Shown here: piece by piece, positions 41,572 through 53,021 of the stretch
Layout of the letters: every line of letters begins with the position of its first letter
Position numbering within the stretch: position 1 is the stretch's first letter
From: Acinetobacter sp. CS-2
GTDB lineage: Bacteria; Pseudomonadota; Gammaproteobacteria; Pseudomonadales; Moraxellaceae
Assembly (NCBI RefSeq): GCF_016599715.1
Contig: NZ_CP067019.1
Coordinates: 2,976,001 to 3,040,000, forward strand
Reading direction: 5' to 3'
DNA length: 64,000 nt
The notes under the pieces: model-generated
The model's input: only the letters and a program-made list of their open reading frames with translations
What the model was told of the DNA's origin: nothing
The model's database searches: none
Position numbers and translations under genes: made by a program

Positions 41572-42366
41572 CTAGGCAAACACGGTAACTGTCTGTCTTG
41601 AAATCGCAATCAATCTGTTTGCTGCATCCCAAAGATGAGCATACTCGGTCGAATAACCTTCAGCTGCATAATCGGTAAATACTTTATATTTAAACCAATC
41701 ATGCAGATGACTGTTTAAAGGGTGCACATAGGTCACATGCCAGGTCAGCGAACTGGCCGGTGCGAATGTTTTAAACATCGGCAAAACGCCAGGAGGCCAC
41801 ATATCGAAGGCCACCATCAAGTCGGCGATGCTCATTTCCCGATTGTCATGCCGATCCGGATTAAAACGCATCCAGCCACTAAAATCAGGTTTCACACTGC
41901 CAGTGCATGGATACTGTCCATCTACCCAGACCAGATCCATCTGTCCAAAACATTCCGGGGCTAAAGGATGATGCTCCGCAATGTTTAATTGCTCAGGCAT
42001 AGGAAATTCAGGTGCAAGTCGTTCCTGTTGTACGGAAATAGTCGACTGGCGATGCATGCCAAAACTGGCAATCAAAATACTTTGCACAGCATCGTCCTGC
42101 CAGAGCCGTACTTCAACCGTGGTCACGGACTTACCTTGACGTAAAATTTCAGCACTCAACTGGACCGCTGCCATTTGCACTGGACCAACAAAGGTCACAC
42201 TGGTACTTAACAACTGTTTTTCTGCATCTGCAACCGCCAGCAAGGCTTTGTGCATCATCATCCCGGCCACCAGTCCACCATAAATGGTGCGCCCCTGTAA
42301 CCAGCCTTGCGGAATATCGACCCATTCGTCCTGTTCGATCGCAGTGAATAATTGGCGCAGTGACAT
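41572..42366 (-). CDS. TesB-like acyl-CoA thioesterase (4HBT_3 type)
   Basis: 264 residues with a double-hotdog layout. The N-terminal repeat has WLQGRTIYGGLVAGMMMHKA and FVGPVQMAAVQLSAEILRQG. The C-terminal repeat has SLTWHVTYVHPLNSHLHDWF near 205-225. This is the thioesterase-family/TesB-like pattern of enzymes on acyl-CoA. The substrate is unknown. It stands between pgsA and uvrC on the same strand. Confidence 0.85.
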   Translation of the reverse strand: MSLRQLFTAIEQDEWVDIPQGWLQGRTIYGGLVAGMMMHKALLAVADAEKQLLSTSVTFVGPVQMAAVQLSAEILRQGKSVTTVEVRLWQDDAVQSILIASFGMHRQSTISVQQERLAPEFPMPEQLNIAEHHPLAPECFGQMDLVWVDGQYPCTGSVKPDFSGWMRFNPDRHDNREMSIADLMVAFDMWPPGVLPMFKTFAPASSLTWHVTYVHPLNSHLHDWFKYKVFTDYAAEGYSTEYAHLWDAANRLIAISRQTVTVFA

Positions 42367-42475
42367 CCTTCGTCCCTTGGATTTTTTTATTGGCTCTATC
42401 TTTCACTTATTTTGGACTGTTGTGAATGATCAATGACTGCTGCGTCAGTGAGCACTTTGGCCAATCTGTCCGAAT

Positions 42476-44275
42476 TTATTCATGCAATACCTTATAAATG
42501 GTACGAGCCATCACATCGCCCAGCCCGGGCACCAGCTTCAAGTCATTTTCCGATGCTTTCAGTACCCCCTGTATACCGCCAAAATGGGTCAGCAAGTCAC
42601 GGCGGCGTTTCGGCCCCAGTCCGGGAATCACTTCCAGTACCGACGAGCCACGTTTCTTGTCGCGTTTGGCCCGATGTTTGGTAATGGCAAAACGGTGTGC
42701 TTCATCGCGTACTTGCTGAATCAGGTGCAGGGCTTTATGGTCTTCTGGCAACTGGATTTTTGTACCATCAGTAAAATGCAAGGTTTCCAGACCAGGTTTA
42801 CGCCCCTCGCCCTTGGAAACTCCGACCATAAAAGCATCCAGTCCCAACTCCTGCATCACTTCCATCGCCATATGCAACTGGCCTTTACCGCCATCAATCA
42901 GCAGTAAATCCGGCAACATGGCTTTTTTATAACGGCGGGTCAGTGCCTGACGCATGGCCGCATAGTCATCACCGCCGGTAATATCATCAATGGCAAACTG
43001 ACGGTAATCGCGTTTTCGTGCACCGCCCGAATCAAACACCACACAGGAAGCAATTGTGGCTTCACCCATGGTGTGCGAGATATCAAAACATTCAATCCGG
43101 TCAATCGGACGTCCCACCACCTGTTCCAGCTGATGGAAACGTTCATTCAGTTCAAAATGATTGGCCAGCTGGCCTTTAATAGCGTGCTGCACATTCATAT
43201 TGGCCAATTCCAGCCATTCGGCCCGGGTTTCCCGAACATTGTGCTTGATCTGCACCTTCTTGCCGAATTCCTGTTGCAAGGCCTGTTCCAGCTCTTTGCG
43301 GTCCGGAAGCTCGACATTGACAATCAGCTCGGCAGGAACTTCATCGGCCACCTGAAAATAGAAGTTCGCCATGAAGTCCGAGAGCATTTGGCCCAGATCA
43401 TCACCAAGCATATCCGGGAAATAGCTTTTACCCCCCAGCATTTTGCCATTACGTACATGCATGATCTGCACGCAGGTCACCCCGGCATGATAGGCAATCG
43501 CCAGAATATCGGCTTCACCTTTGAGTTTATAAATCGCCTGTTGCGATTGCACATCGCGCAGCAGTGCCATACGATCACGATAAAATACAGCTTTTTCAAA
43601 TTCGAGCTTTTCAGCGGCTTCTTCCATTTTCTGAATCAATTCTTGATTCAATTCTTTGGTATCACCCTGTAAAAAGCGAATCGAGTTGTCTACATCATTC
43701 TTATATTCTTCAGGGCTAATTAAACCGACGCAGGGCGCGCTACAGCGTTTAATCTGGTACTGCAAACACGGACGTTTACGCTGGGCAAAATAGCTGTTTT
43801 CACACTGCCGTACATTAAACAGTTTTTGCAGCACCACGAGGGTATCCCGGGCATTATAGGCACTCGGATACGGTCCAAAAAACTTGCCGACCTGATGTTT
43901 GCCCTTGCCACGACCGGCCGCAATACGCGGGTATGGCTTGTCACTGGAAACAAAAATATAGACATAGGATTTGTCGTCACGCAGCATGATGTTGTAAGGC
44001 GGACGATGCAGCTTGATCAGGTTCTGTTCCAGCAATAAGGCTTCGGTTTCCGAGCGCACGACCAACGTTTCAATATCATAAATCCGCGCCACCAGCGCCT
44101 GGGTTTTCGGATGTTCGATGGTTTTGACAAAGTAGCTGGACACACGGTTTTTCAGATTTTTGGCCTTGCCGACATACAGCAATTCGCCATCCTGATCCAA
44201 CATACGGTACACGCCCGGTAAAGTAGTCATATGGGCTAGAATCTTTTCAATATGTTCTCGTGCGTTTTCGTTCAC
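42476..44275 (-). CDS. uvrC: UvrABC system protein C (excinuclease subunit)
   Basis: 599 residues. The GIY-YIG nuclease domain ([20 protein letters not shown], 18-37) makes the 3' cut. A Cys cluster is near 155-180, the UVR motif for UvrB binding is [18 protein letters not shown] near 215, and the RNase-H-like domain that makes the 5' cut has [12 protein letters not shown] and [10 protein letters not shown]. Tandem helix-hairpin-helix motifs end the protein ([14 protein letters not shown]). Normal length. Confidence 0.97.
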   Translation of the reverse strand: MNENAREHIEKILAHMTTLPGVYRMLDQDGELLYVGKAKNLKNRVSSYFVKTIEHPKTQALVARIYDIETLVVRSETEALLLEQNLIKLHRPPYNIMLRDDKSYVYIFVSSDKPYPRIAAGRGKGKHQVGKFFGPYPSAYNARDTLVVLQKLFNVRQCENSYFAQRKRPCLQYQIKRCSAPCVGLISPEEYKNDVDNSIRFLQGDTKELNQELIQKMEEAAEKLEFEKAVFYRDRMALLRDVQSQQAIYKLKGEADILAIAYHAGVTCVQIMHVRNGKMLGGKSYFPDMLGDDLGQMLSDFMANFYFQVADEVPAELIVNVELPDRKELEQALQQEFGKKVQIKHNVRETRAEWLELANMNVQHAIKGQLANHFELNERFHQLEQVVGRPIDRIECFDISHTMGEATIASCVVFDSGGARKRDYRQFAIDDITGGDDYAAMRQALTRRYKKAMLPDLLLIDGGKGQLHMAMEVMQELGLDAFMVGVSKGEGRKPGLETLHFTDGTKIQLPEDHKALHLIQQVRDEAHRFAITKHRAKRDKKRGSSVLEVIPGLGPKRRRDLLTHFGGIQGVLKASENDLKLVPGLGDVMARTIYKVLHE

Positions 44276-44424
44276 ATTCAGCCTGATTTAAATTGCATAA
44301 ACTTTGCTACATGATGTGATGGTTTTCATGCCATTTTCAAGCGAATCGCCTGTTTTTATCGCGATCATACAAAGTTCCAGCAATCACCTGATTGCTAAAA
44401 GCTATAAGTAAATCGTACTTATTT

Positions 44425-44433
44425 TGCTATGCT
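44425..44433 (+). promoter_or_regulatory. Candidate extended -10 promoter of the ClpA-like gene
   Basis: TGCTATGCT, an extended -10 element, 31 bases before the ATG. No good -35. Confidence 0.45.
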
Positions 44434-44464
44434 CAAGCCATCTGAACAATTTGGATCAAACTGA

Positions 44465-45514
44465 ATGACGACTCCCAATCACGCCATGCATATCGTCAAA
44501 CTAGACACTGCACCGCATAGCACATCTGAGAAAGATAAACTGATTGGCAAGCCGCGTTTTCATTTTGAACCGCTTGAAGTCATGCAGCTGTTGAAACAGC
44601 GCATTATTAGTCAGGATGCTGCCCTGCAAGAAATCGAAAAAATGCTGCACGTGGTCAAAGCCGATTTTTCCAGTCCTGAACGCCCTCTTTCCGTCACCTT
44701 AATGCTCGGCCCGACCGGTGTGGGTAAAACTGAAACCGTGCGTTTAATTGCCGAGGCGATTTATGGTCGCCCGGATGCCTTCTGTCGCATCGATATGAAC
44801 ACTCTGGCACAAGAACACTATGCGGCAGCCATTACTGGTGCACCTCCGGGCTATGTCGGCTCCAAAGAAGGTCATAGCCTGTTTGATGAAACCGCCATTG
44901 CAGGCAGTCATACCCGCCCGGGGATTGTGCTGTTTGATGAGCTGGAGAAAGCCTCCACAGAAGTCATTCGCGGTTTAATGAATGTGCTGGATACTGGCAA
45001 GCTGAACCTCACTTCCGGCACCAAAACCATCGACTTTCGTAACTGTATGATTTTTATGACCAGTAATGTCGGGGCACAGGCGGCGCAGCAATATCTGGAT
45101 AAACTGAATTTCTTGCCCAAGAAAATGCAGGGTCTGTGTCTGAAAAAAATGCCGACCAAGACCATTATTGAAAAAGTCATGTTTAAAAAATTCGATCCGG
45201 AATTTATCAACCGCATTGATCGTACTTTACATTACCAAGCGGTACAGGCAGATGCCCTGCCGAAACTGGTGGAAATTGAACTGCAAAAACTGAATCAGCG
45301 CCTGCAGCATCAAAAACGTCAGGTGGTTTTGACCGATGCGGCCAAAGCACACTTTTATAAAGATCATGACATCCGTTTTGGTGCACGCCATTTGGCCCGC
45401 AAAATGCGCACTGAACTGGAACCAATTCTGGCAGTATATTTTTTAAATTATCCGGAAAAAGCACAGCTCACTTTAAGCTATGCAAATGGGCAATTAATCA
45501 TTCAGCCCGAATAA
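44465..45514 (+). CDS. Stand-alone ClpA-D2-like AAA+ ATPase
   Basis: A 349-residue protein matching only the second ATPase module of ClpA/ClpB plus the small C-terminal domain. Walker A is GPTGVGKT (82-89), pore loop GYVG (129-132), Walker B VLFDELEKA (155-163), sensor 1 MTSN (198-201), arginine finger FINRID (247-252), and sensor 2 GAR (306-308). The N-domain, D1 module and the IGL/IGF loop that docks ClpP are not seen. The start has its own promoter candidate, so this is not an obvious fragment. It is probably an unfoldase or remodelling factor without ClpP. Confidence 0.88.
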   Translation: MTTPNHAMHIVKLDTAPHSTSEKDKLIGKPRFHFEPLEVMQLLKQRIISQDAALQEIEKMLHVVKADFSSPERPLSVTLMLGPTGVGKTETVRLIAEAIYGRPDAFCRIDMNTLAQEHYAAAITGAPPGYVGSKEGHSLFDETAIAGSHTRPGIVLFDELEKASTEVIRGLMNVLDTGKLNLTSGTKTIDFRNCMIFMTSNVGAQAAQQYLDKLNFLPKKMQGLCLKKMPTKTIIEKVMFKKFDPEFINRIDRTLHYQAVQADALPKLVEIELQKLNQRLQHQKRQVVLTDAAKAHFYKDHDIRFGARHLARKMRTELEPILAVYFLNYPEKAQLTLSYANGQLIIQPE

Positions 45515-45953
45515 TCTTTGTTATCCTCCTACTTGCAGTCAAATGCTCAAACAGGTATTTGACTGCAAATATGTCACTTTTACTTCAGTTTCAACCTCCC
45601 TCCGCTGCGCTGAAAATTGGGATCGATTGACTATTTTGACCAAAACAAGGCCATAAAAAACTTGAAATAGCACACTTGTACCCGCTATAAATAAGCACGA
45701 CATTATTAGAAAACCTTAATCTAAACAAAAAGTTCATTACATTTTTAACAGCTACAGTAAAAATAGGGTTGCCAAGCCTCAGGATTTGTTGAAAAAAATT
45801 GATGACCCTAGCGTCACGGCTTGATACAACTTGTTATGTTCTTTTTGGATATAGTTATCGTAAGATTGGCGAAGCATAAATGTACGCAGGAAAAAAGGCG
45901 TACATGCTTCACAACATCAACTTAGAAGTCCTCCAAAATAAAGGAGATCAGGC
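45515..45953 (+). other. 439-bp region before fadB: hairpin and promoter
   Basis: No gene is seen. A 12-bp perfect hairpin TTGCAGTCAAAT / ATTTGACTGCAA (45533-45568) follows the ClpA-like gene and lacks a T-run. A good promoter lies at 45662-45691. The remaining about 260 bases would be a long fadBA 5' leader, or another promoter lies closer. Confidence 0.7.
45662..45691 (+). promoter_or_regulatory. Candidate sigma-70 promoter upstream of fadBA
   Basis: TTGAAA, 18-base spacer, TATAAA. Initiation near 45698 would give a leader of about 255 bases before fadB. Confidence 0.55.
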
Positions 45954-48107
45954 ATGATCCACGCTGGCAATGCCATTACCGTCCAAATGCTTTCGGACGG
46001 AATTGCAGAATTCCGCTTTGACTTACAAGGTGAGTCGGTCAACAAATTTAACCGTGCAACAATTGAAGATTTTAAAGCTGCCATTGAAGCTGTAAAAGCA
46101 GATAGCACGATTAAAGGTTTAGTTGTTACTTCAGGTAAATCAACATTTATCGTTGGCGCAGACATCACTGAATTTGGTGAAAACTTCGCTCAAGGCGAAC
46201 AAGCGATTGTGGATTGGGCTTTGCCTGTTCACGACATCTTCAATGCATTTGAAGATCTAGAGATTCCTAAAGTTGCTGCAATCAATGGTATGGCATTGGG
46301 CGGCGGCTTTGAAATGTGCTTGGTCTGTGACTACCGTGTGATGTCAGAAGCTGCTCAAGTCGGCCTTCCAGAAATCAAACTGGGCATCTACCCTGGTTTC
46401 GGTGGTACTGTTCGTTTAAGCCGTGTTATTGGTATCGACAATGCGGTTGAATGGATGGCAATGGCTGTGCCTAAAAAACCTGCTGCTGCACTTAAAGACG
46501 GTGCTGTTGATGCGGTTGTGGCTGCTGACAAACTTACTGACGCTGCGATTGACCTGGTTAAACAAGCACTTGCTGGCCGTGTAGACTGGAAAGCAAAACG
46601 CCAAGAAAAATTAGACCCTATTAAATTGAACCCGCTTGAACAAATGATGGCGTTCAATACGGCGAAAGGTGCGGTACTTGCGAAAGCAAACCCTGCTCAA
46701 TACCCTGCGCCTAAACTTCTGCTTGATTCATTACAGGCAGGTGCAAGCCTTCCACGTAACGAAGCATTAAAAGTAGAAGCTGAAGGTTTTGCTAAAGCTG
46801 CGGTAACTCCACAAGCTGGCGCGTTGATCGGTCTATTCATCAACGACCAAGTGGTGAAGAAAACTTCTAAGAAATATGAAAAAGGTGCTCATCCTGTAAA
46901 CCAGGCCGCTGTACTTGGCGCGGGTATCATGGGTGGTGGTATTGCTTACCAAGCGGCAAGCAAAGGCACACCAATCATCATGAAAGACATTGGTAACCCG
47001 CAACTTGCACTGGGTATGAAAGAAGCGAATGGCTTGTTAACAAAACAAGTTGAACGCAAGAAAATGAAACCTGCGCAAATGGGTGAAACCCTTGCTCGCA
47101 TCCGCCCGACTTTAAGCTACGAAGAGTTTAAAGAAGTGGATATCGTGATTGAAGCGGTAACTGAAAACCCTAAAGTGAAAGGCATTGTATTGGCTGAAAC
47201 TGAGAAAAATGTTCGTGAAAACACGATCATTGCATCAAATACCTCTACGATTTCAATCACCCGTCTGGCTGAAAACCTGCAACGTCCTGAAAACTTCGTC
47301 GGTATGCACTTCTTTAACCCGGTACACATGATGCCACTGGTTGAAGTCATTCGTGGTGAAAAAACTTCTGCTGAAGCGATTGCAACCACTGTGGTTCTTG
47401 CTCAGAAAATGGGTAAAACCCCAATCGTGGTGAATGACTGCCCGGGCTTCCTGGTGAACCGTGTATTGTTCCCTTACTTCGGTGCGTTCGACCTTCTTCT
47501 TAAAGATGGTGCTGACTTCCAGCAAATCGATAAAGTAATGGAAAAATTCGGCTGGCCAATGGGCCCTGCTTACCTGATGGACGTTGTGGGTATCGACACA
47601 GGCGTTCACGGTGCAGAAGTGATGGCCGAAGGCTTCCCTGACCGCATGAAACCGGACTTCAAAGGTTCGATTCAAACCATGTACGAAGCAAAACGTTTGG
47701 GTCAAAAGAACGACGTTGGTTTCTACAAATATGAATTAGACCGTAAAGGCAAAAAAGCCAAAGTGGTTGATCCAACTGCTTATGAGCTGGTTGCTTCTGT
47801 GGCAACTGCGGAAAAACGCGAATTCGATGCTCAGGAAATCATTGACCGCATGATGCTGACTTTCTGTAACGAAACGGTTCGTTGCCTGGAAGACAACATT
47901 GTAGCAACTGCTTCTGAAGCAGATATGGCGATGATCATGGGTGTCGGTTTCCCACCATTCCGCGGTGGTCCATGCCGTTACATCGACCAAACAGGTGTTG
48001 CTGAATACGTTGCACTTTGCGACAAATACGCTCACTTAGGTAAGGCTTATGAAGCGCCACAAATGTTGCGTGACATGGCTGCTAACAACAAAAAATTCTA
48101 CGGTTAA
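45954..48107 (+). CDS. fadB: Fatty acid oxidation complex subunit alpha
   Basis: 717 residues. N-terminal enoyl-CoA hydratase/isomerase ([14 protein letters not shown] near 115, then [20 protein letters not shown]), then 3-hydroxyacyl-CoA dehydrogenase with NAD-binding [19 protein letters not shown] near 320, and the [15 protein letters not shown] signature near 455. It catalyses the middle steps of beta-oxidation in complex with FadA. AAAGGAG precedes the ATG. Confidence 0.98.
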   Translation: MIHAGNAITVQMLSDGIAEFRFDLQGESVNKFNRATIEDFKAAIEAVKADSTIKGLVVTSGKSTFIVGADITEFGENFAQGEQAIVDWALPVHDIFNAFEDLEIPKVAAINGMALGGGFEMCLVCDYRVMSEAAQVGLPEIKLGIYPGFGGTVRLSRVIGIDNAVEWMAMAVPKKPAAALKDGAVDAVVAADKLTDAAIDLVKQALAGRVDWKAKRQEKLDPIKLNPLEQMMAFNTAKGAVLAKANPAQYPAPKLLLDSLQAGASLPRNEALKVEAEGFAKAAVTPQAGALIGLFINDQVVKKTSKKYEKGAHPVNQAAVLGAGIMGGGIAYQAASKGTPIIMKDIGNPQLALGMKEANGLLTKQVERKKMKPAQMGETLARIRPTLSYEEFKEVDIVIEAVTENPKVKGIVLAETEKNVRENTIIASNTSTISITRLAENLQRPENFVGMHFFNPVHMMPLVEVIRGEKTSAEAIATTVVLAQKMGKTPIVVNDCPGFLVNRVLFPYFGAFDLLLKDGADFQQIDKVMEKFGWPMGPAYLMDVVGIDTGVHGAEVMAEGFPDRMKPDFKGSIQTMYEAKRLGQKNDVGFYKYELDRKGKKAKVVDPTAYELVASVATAEKREFDAQEIIDRMMLTFCNETVRCLEDNIVATASEADMAMIMGVGFPPFRGGPCRYIDQTGVAEYVALCDKYAHLGKAYEAPQMLRDMAANNKKFYG

Positions 48108-48119
48108 GGAGCAACGTGA

Positions 48120-49292
<1,173 letters not shown>

Positions 49293-49315
49293 TGCTTAAT
49301 TAAATACTGAGATAT

Positions 49316-49347
49316 AAAAAACCCCGCTTATTGCGGGGTTTTTTTTT
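49316..49347 (+). terminator. Terminator of fadBA
   Basis: AAAAAACCCCGC, loop ttatt, GCGGGGTTTTTTTTT. Confidence 0.92.
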
Positions 49348-49418
49348 GAATATTTAAATATAATTCAATCACTTGAAATTAATAAATAACAGTAATAACT
49401 GATTAACAGGGTAATAAA

Positions 49419-51137
49419 GTGCATATTGTGTTGAAAGGAATAGTTGAAGACTATGCAAAAAGCTTCGATTTGGATTCAAGTGATATTAGTAAGAATTTTG
49501 AATATTTTGTTAATTACCTGTTAGCTCATAAAGAATTAGGCCACATAGTACAGCCCAATGAATTAACAACATCTGAAGATGATGCATCGCTTGATGGGAT
49601 CGCTATATTTCTAGATGGTAATCTAATCACTTCATTAGAAATGGCAGAAGAAATACTGTCTGATAAAAAAAGAAAAGTAGATGCAAAAATTATTTTAACG
49701 CAAGTAAAAAGTGGTGAAAGCTTTGAAAAGGATGATATTGCTAATTTTCTATCCGGTATATTGAATTTTCTTACTCAAGATAACTTTTACCCACAAGGTA
49801 CATTTAACCAAATTAGGCATGAAATTCTTTTTCAAATTTTAAAAAACGTAAAAAATATACGTAATGGCTTACCCGATATAGCTGTTTACTTTGCAACAAG
49901 TGGCATTTATCAAAAATCAGATGAACATGAAGCAATTTTCAAACAAATAAAATATGAAATTGAACAAAAAACTTTTTTCCATCAGGTGAAAGCTGAACCA
50001 CTAGATAGAGCTAAATTAATTAGTTTATATGATGATACGAACAAAGATATTCAAGCTAAATTAAAATTTCAAGAGTTTTTTGCTATCCCATCAATGCCAA
50101 ATATTCCTCAGTCATATTTAGCTTTAGTTAATGCTAAAGATTTCATTGATTCAATATTATTCGATGAAGACAAAAATATAAAAAATAATATTTTTGAAGA
50201 AAATATACGTGCTTATTTAGGTGAAGAAGTTTATGTAAACTCAAATATAAAAAAATCACTTGAAGAAGAAAAGTCACAAAAAATATTTTCTGTATTAAAT
50301 AATGGAATTACCATTATTTCGCCTGATTTAGCATTTTCCCCAAGTGATAAAACTATTGACCTAACAAATTATCAAATTATCAATGGATGTCAAACTAGTA
50401 ATGTATTATTTGAAAATCGGGACATTATTAATGATGATACAAAAATTATCGTTAAGTTTATCTCGACTACTCATGAAGAAACTATTACAAAAATTATATC
50501 ATCTACTAATAATCAGTCTAATATCGACAACAATGCATTTCTTGGTCTAAAAGAAAAAACTCGTATGGTTCAAAGATATTTTGAAACCATGAACAATACG
50601 GTAGGTGATGAAAACAGAGTATATTTTGAAAGAAGGCAGAATGAATACTCTCAATCAGATTATCAAAAATCACGTATATTTGATCTAAGAACTGTAGTAC
50701 AGGCATATAATGCAATGATACTTGAAGAACCATTTAACTCATCTCGTTACGTGAAAAAAATATTTGAATCTAATGAGTTATTTAAAGATGATGATGAAGA
50801 AAGCTTATACTATATCTGTTCATTAGCTCTGTATAAAATTCATGTAGCTATTAACAGTAAAAAACTTAAATACTCAAATTTAAAATGGCATGTCTTATTC
50901 ATTATGAAATATGTGGCCACAAAATCTAATAAAAATTGGACACGTAATAGTAAAAAATCAAATCAAAATGTGAAAAAAATTATTGAAACCTTAACTGATA
51001 AAGAAAAGTTTGAAAATGCGCTAAATGAATGCTTAGCTATTATTGAATCATTACCTATTCCAACTTCTGATGAAATAAAGAGACAAAAATATACAGCTGA
51101 TTTAAGAAGTAAAACTTTTGAATACTTAAATTTTTAA
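49419..51137 (+). CDS. AIPR-family (abortive infection phage resistance) protein
   Basis: A 572-residue protein with GTG start and AGGG upstream. The C-terminal half fits the AIPR family: VLNNGITIISPDL near 290, QIINGCQTSNVLFENRD near 325, SSTNNQSNIDNNAFLGLKE near 365. The N-terminus has a pattern like a PD-(D/E)xK nuclease: acidic SLDGIAIFLDG at 58-67, then QVKSG at 95-99. AIPR proteins occur in phage-defence loci, but no mechanism is shown here. The gene is clearly more AT-rich than its neighbours, has its own terminator, and interrupts the fadA-tehB stretch, so transfer is likely. No partner gene is adjacent. Confidence 0.85.
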   Translation: MHIVLKGIVEDYAKSFDLDSSDISKNFEYFVNYLLAHKELGHIVQPNELTTSEDDASLDGIAIFLDGNLITSLEMAEEILSDKKRKVDAKIILTQVKSGESFEKDDIANFLSGILNFLTQDNFYPQGTFNQIRHEILFQILKNVKNIRNGLPDIAVYFATSGIYQKSDEHEAIFKQIKYEIEQKTFFHQVKAEPLDRAKLISLYDDTNKDIQAKLKFQEFFAIPSMPNIPQSYLALVNAKDFIDSILFDEDKNIKNNIFEENIRAYLGEEVYVNSNIKKSLEEEKSQKIFSVLNNGITIISPDLAFSPSDKTIDLTNYQIINGCQTSNVLFENRDIINDDTKIIVKFISTTHEETITKIISSTNNQSNIDNNAFLGLKEKTRMVQRYFETMNNTVGDENRVYFERRQNEYSQSDYQKSRIFDLRTVVQAYNAMILEEPFNSSRYVKKIFESNELFKDDDEESLYYICSLALYKIHVAINSKKLKYSNLKWHVLFIMKYVATKSNKNWTRNSKKSNQNVKKIIETLTDKEKFENALNECLAIIESLPIPTSDEIKRQKYTADLRSKTFEYLNF

Positions 51138-51172
51138 GAAAAATTACCTTTTAACGATATTTGACATAAGCT

Positions 51173-51202
51173 AAAAAAGATGTCCTGGTGACATCTTTTT
51201 TT
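51173..51202 (+). terminator. Terminator of the AIPR gene
   Basis: AAAAAAGATGTC, loop ctggt, GACATCTTTTTTT. Confidence 0.88.
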
Positions 51203-51272
51203 GATTTTGGAGTGTTTAAAAAATTAGGTACTATTTTCCTTACTGCTCTAAATTCAAGAACCTTAAAGCCTC

Positions 51273-52148
51273 TTAAATATCCTCAGCAACTTTCTGCGCC
51301 AACAATGTCGCAAAATGCTGTTTAATCCTATTTCCCTGTGCATCTACCCGATGCAACTCACCGACATTTTCATTATATTTCACAATGTTCCAGCCCTCAT
51401 AAAGCGCACTTAACTCCCCTGCTTTAAAGGCAAAAGGAAAGTCAGGCTGTGCCGGAAGGTCGTCCGTATTCATCGCACAGACAATCAGGTTATAGCCTCC
51501 CGGAACAGTCGCTTGTTGCATCTGCTTAATCAGAGGTTTCACCGTTTGGGCTTGCAAGAACATCATCACCACAGTACAGCAAATAAAATCATAACGGCCG
51601 GTAATACTTGGGTCTGCATTTAAATCACGCTGTTGCACCTGAATATTATCAATCTGCTCACTCTGAATAATCTGCCTCAACTTTTGCAGGCTGTTTTCAT
51701 TGACATCCCAGGCATCCACCTCAAAACCATGCTGACTTAAATACAGCGTATTACGCCCCTGCCCGCAGCCAACATCGAGGGCACGGCCACCTTGCAAATA
51801 TGGCGTAGCAGCCAGAATTTCAGAGTGCGTGGGTGAAAGCTGATATTTTTTATAAAAATAATCCTGTGGCAGACAGTAAAACTGTAGCTGACATTCAATG
51901 TCATCACTGGCAGAAACAATTTTATGCCATGCTTGCGGTTCAATAAACGGAGGTTGCTGCTCTAGGCTAAAAACATGCTCAGACTTTACGGCTCCCGATT
52001 CCTCCAGCATGGCAAAATGCAGCTCACCCTTGAATACGGTTAATTTTGCCCAGGTACCGGCTTTGGTATTGTGCTGGTTTTTAAACCCTTGCGGGATACT
52101 CTGCTGTGTCCAGACAGGAAGTTCTTTATAACAAATAAGCTGTTGCAT
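51273..52148 (-). CDS. tehB: TehB-like SAM-dependent methyltransferase with N-terminal cupin-like domain
   Basis: 291 residues. Residues 1-90 form the DUF1971-type beta domain often fused to TehB (ELPVWTQQSIPQGFKNQHNT). The class I methyltransferase follows with motif I ALDVGCGQGRNTLYL (123-137) and YDFICCTVVMMFLQA. TehB proteins were named for tellurite resistance through methylation. The physiological substrate is usually unknown. Confidence 0.9.
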   Translation of the reverse strand: MQQLICYKELPVWTQQSIPQGFKNQHNTKAGTWAKLTVFKGELHFAMLEESGAVKSEHVFSLEQQPPFIEPQAWHKIVSASDDIECQLQFYCLPQDYFYKKYQLSPTHSEILAATPYLQGGRALDVGCGQGRNTLYLSQHGFEVDAWDVNENSLQKLRQIIQSEQIDNIQVQQRDLNADPSITGRYDFICCTVVMMFLQAQTVKPLIKQMQQATVPGGYNLIVCAMNTDDLPAQPDFPFAFKAGELSALYEGWNIVKYNENVGELHRVDAQGNRIKQHFATLLAQKVAEDI

Positions 52149-52292
52149 AAAAGGCTGTACTCCAAAGCATCGGTCGGTGGTCGGGCTGACTCAATCAGTT
52201 GATGATCTATGTTTTAGCATAGCCCGTTCCACAGCAGAATGAAATAAGCCAATGAGATGCCATTCAGGCAAACTAAAAACCCTATAGAAAAA

Positions 52293-52321
52293 CAAAAACT
52301 GCCCGATACGGACAGTTTTTG
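52293..52321. terminator. Terminator of the 90-residue gene
   Basis: AAAACTGCCC, loop gatac, GGACAGTTTT with A/T flanks. One mismatch. It fits the minus-strand gene starting at 52624. Confidence 0.75.
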
Positions 52322-52351
52322 GGGAAACTTTAAAAGCGAGATAAATATTTT

Positions 52352-52624
52352 TTAATGCAGCAGTTGTTCGCGCAACCATTCCATATATTTTTCTTGGTCC
52401 ATAAAGTCAGGGGCGCTACCGGTATCCAGACTGTAATACTGCTGATTGAACTGAATCACAATCTGCTCGGTATGATGCCAATCTTCAATCATTTTAAAGT
52501 ATTGATTAAAGAAAAAACGGTTTTTACCCCAATTGTTCAGGCTTTCCAGTTTTGGGTATTTTTTATTTTCAACAAATTCACTGTATACATGCTGAATATC
52601 ATCAAAAACGTGTAGGGTTTTCAT
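52352..52624 (-). CDS. Small protein of unknown function
   Basis: 90 residues, rich in Trp, Tyr, Phe and Gln. No signal peptide, membrane helix or Cys motif. I do not recognise the family. A clean start, its own terminator and normal codon use suggest a real cytoplasmic protein. Confidence 0.7.
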   Translation of the reverse strand: MKTLHVFDDIQHVYSEFVENKKYPKLESLNNWGKNRFFFNQYFKMIEDWHHTEQIVIQFNQQYYSLDTGSAPDFMDQEKYMEWLREQLLH

Positions 52625-53021
52625 GACTCACCTGCCTAGATTTTATAATGTGACCTTTGCAACGGTTTTAATCTAGCAACCGAATTTGAATAACAAATGA
52701 CAGTCTTATTGCAAAACTGTCATGTTTAAAAAGATGAAACGCAGATATTCAACGGCATGATCGCTTTGCCGGGAAAAACGCAAGAAAAACAAATCATGTG
52801 CTCATCAAAAATATCCATTTCTCTTTAATTTAACCCGGACCCAACTAAAAACTTAAAAGCAATGTAACTCACCTGCAACATCATGTTATCCATCTGTAAT
52901 TTTAGTTGAATATTCACACAATTAGGCCCAACTAACGTGTTCCCTTTTAAAAAATGAATCGCCCTAGCGTTAATATAACCAGTACAAAAAACCTCTTAAT
53001 TCTCACGATTGAGTAATTCCC
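52625..53021. other. 397-bp region upstream of the repeat protein gene
   Basis: No gene is seen. It contains a hairpin or operator ATGACAGT (52697-52704) / ACTGTCAT (52716-52723), and an AT-rich segment with TATAAC near 52974 that could be the -10 of the downstream gene. No clear -35. Confidence 0.55.

Noticed and set aside
49293..51272. Prophage or larger defence island around the AIPR gene
   Set aside because: Only one foreign-looking gene is present. No integrase, phage structural genes or attachment-site repeats were seen at its borders.
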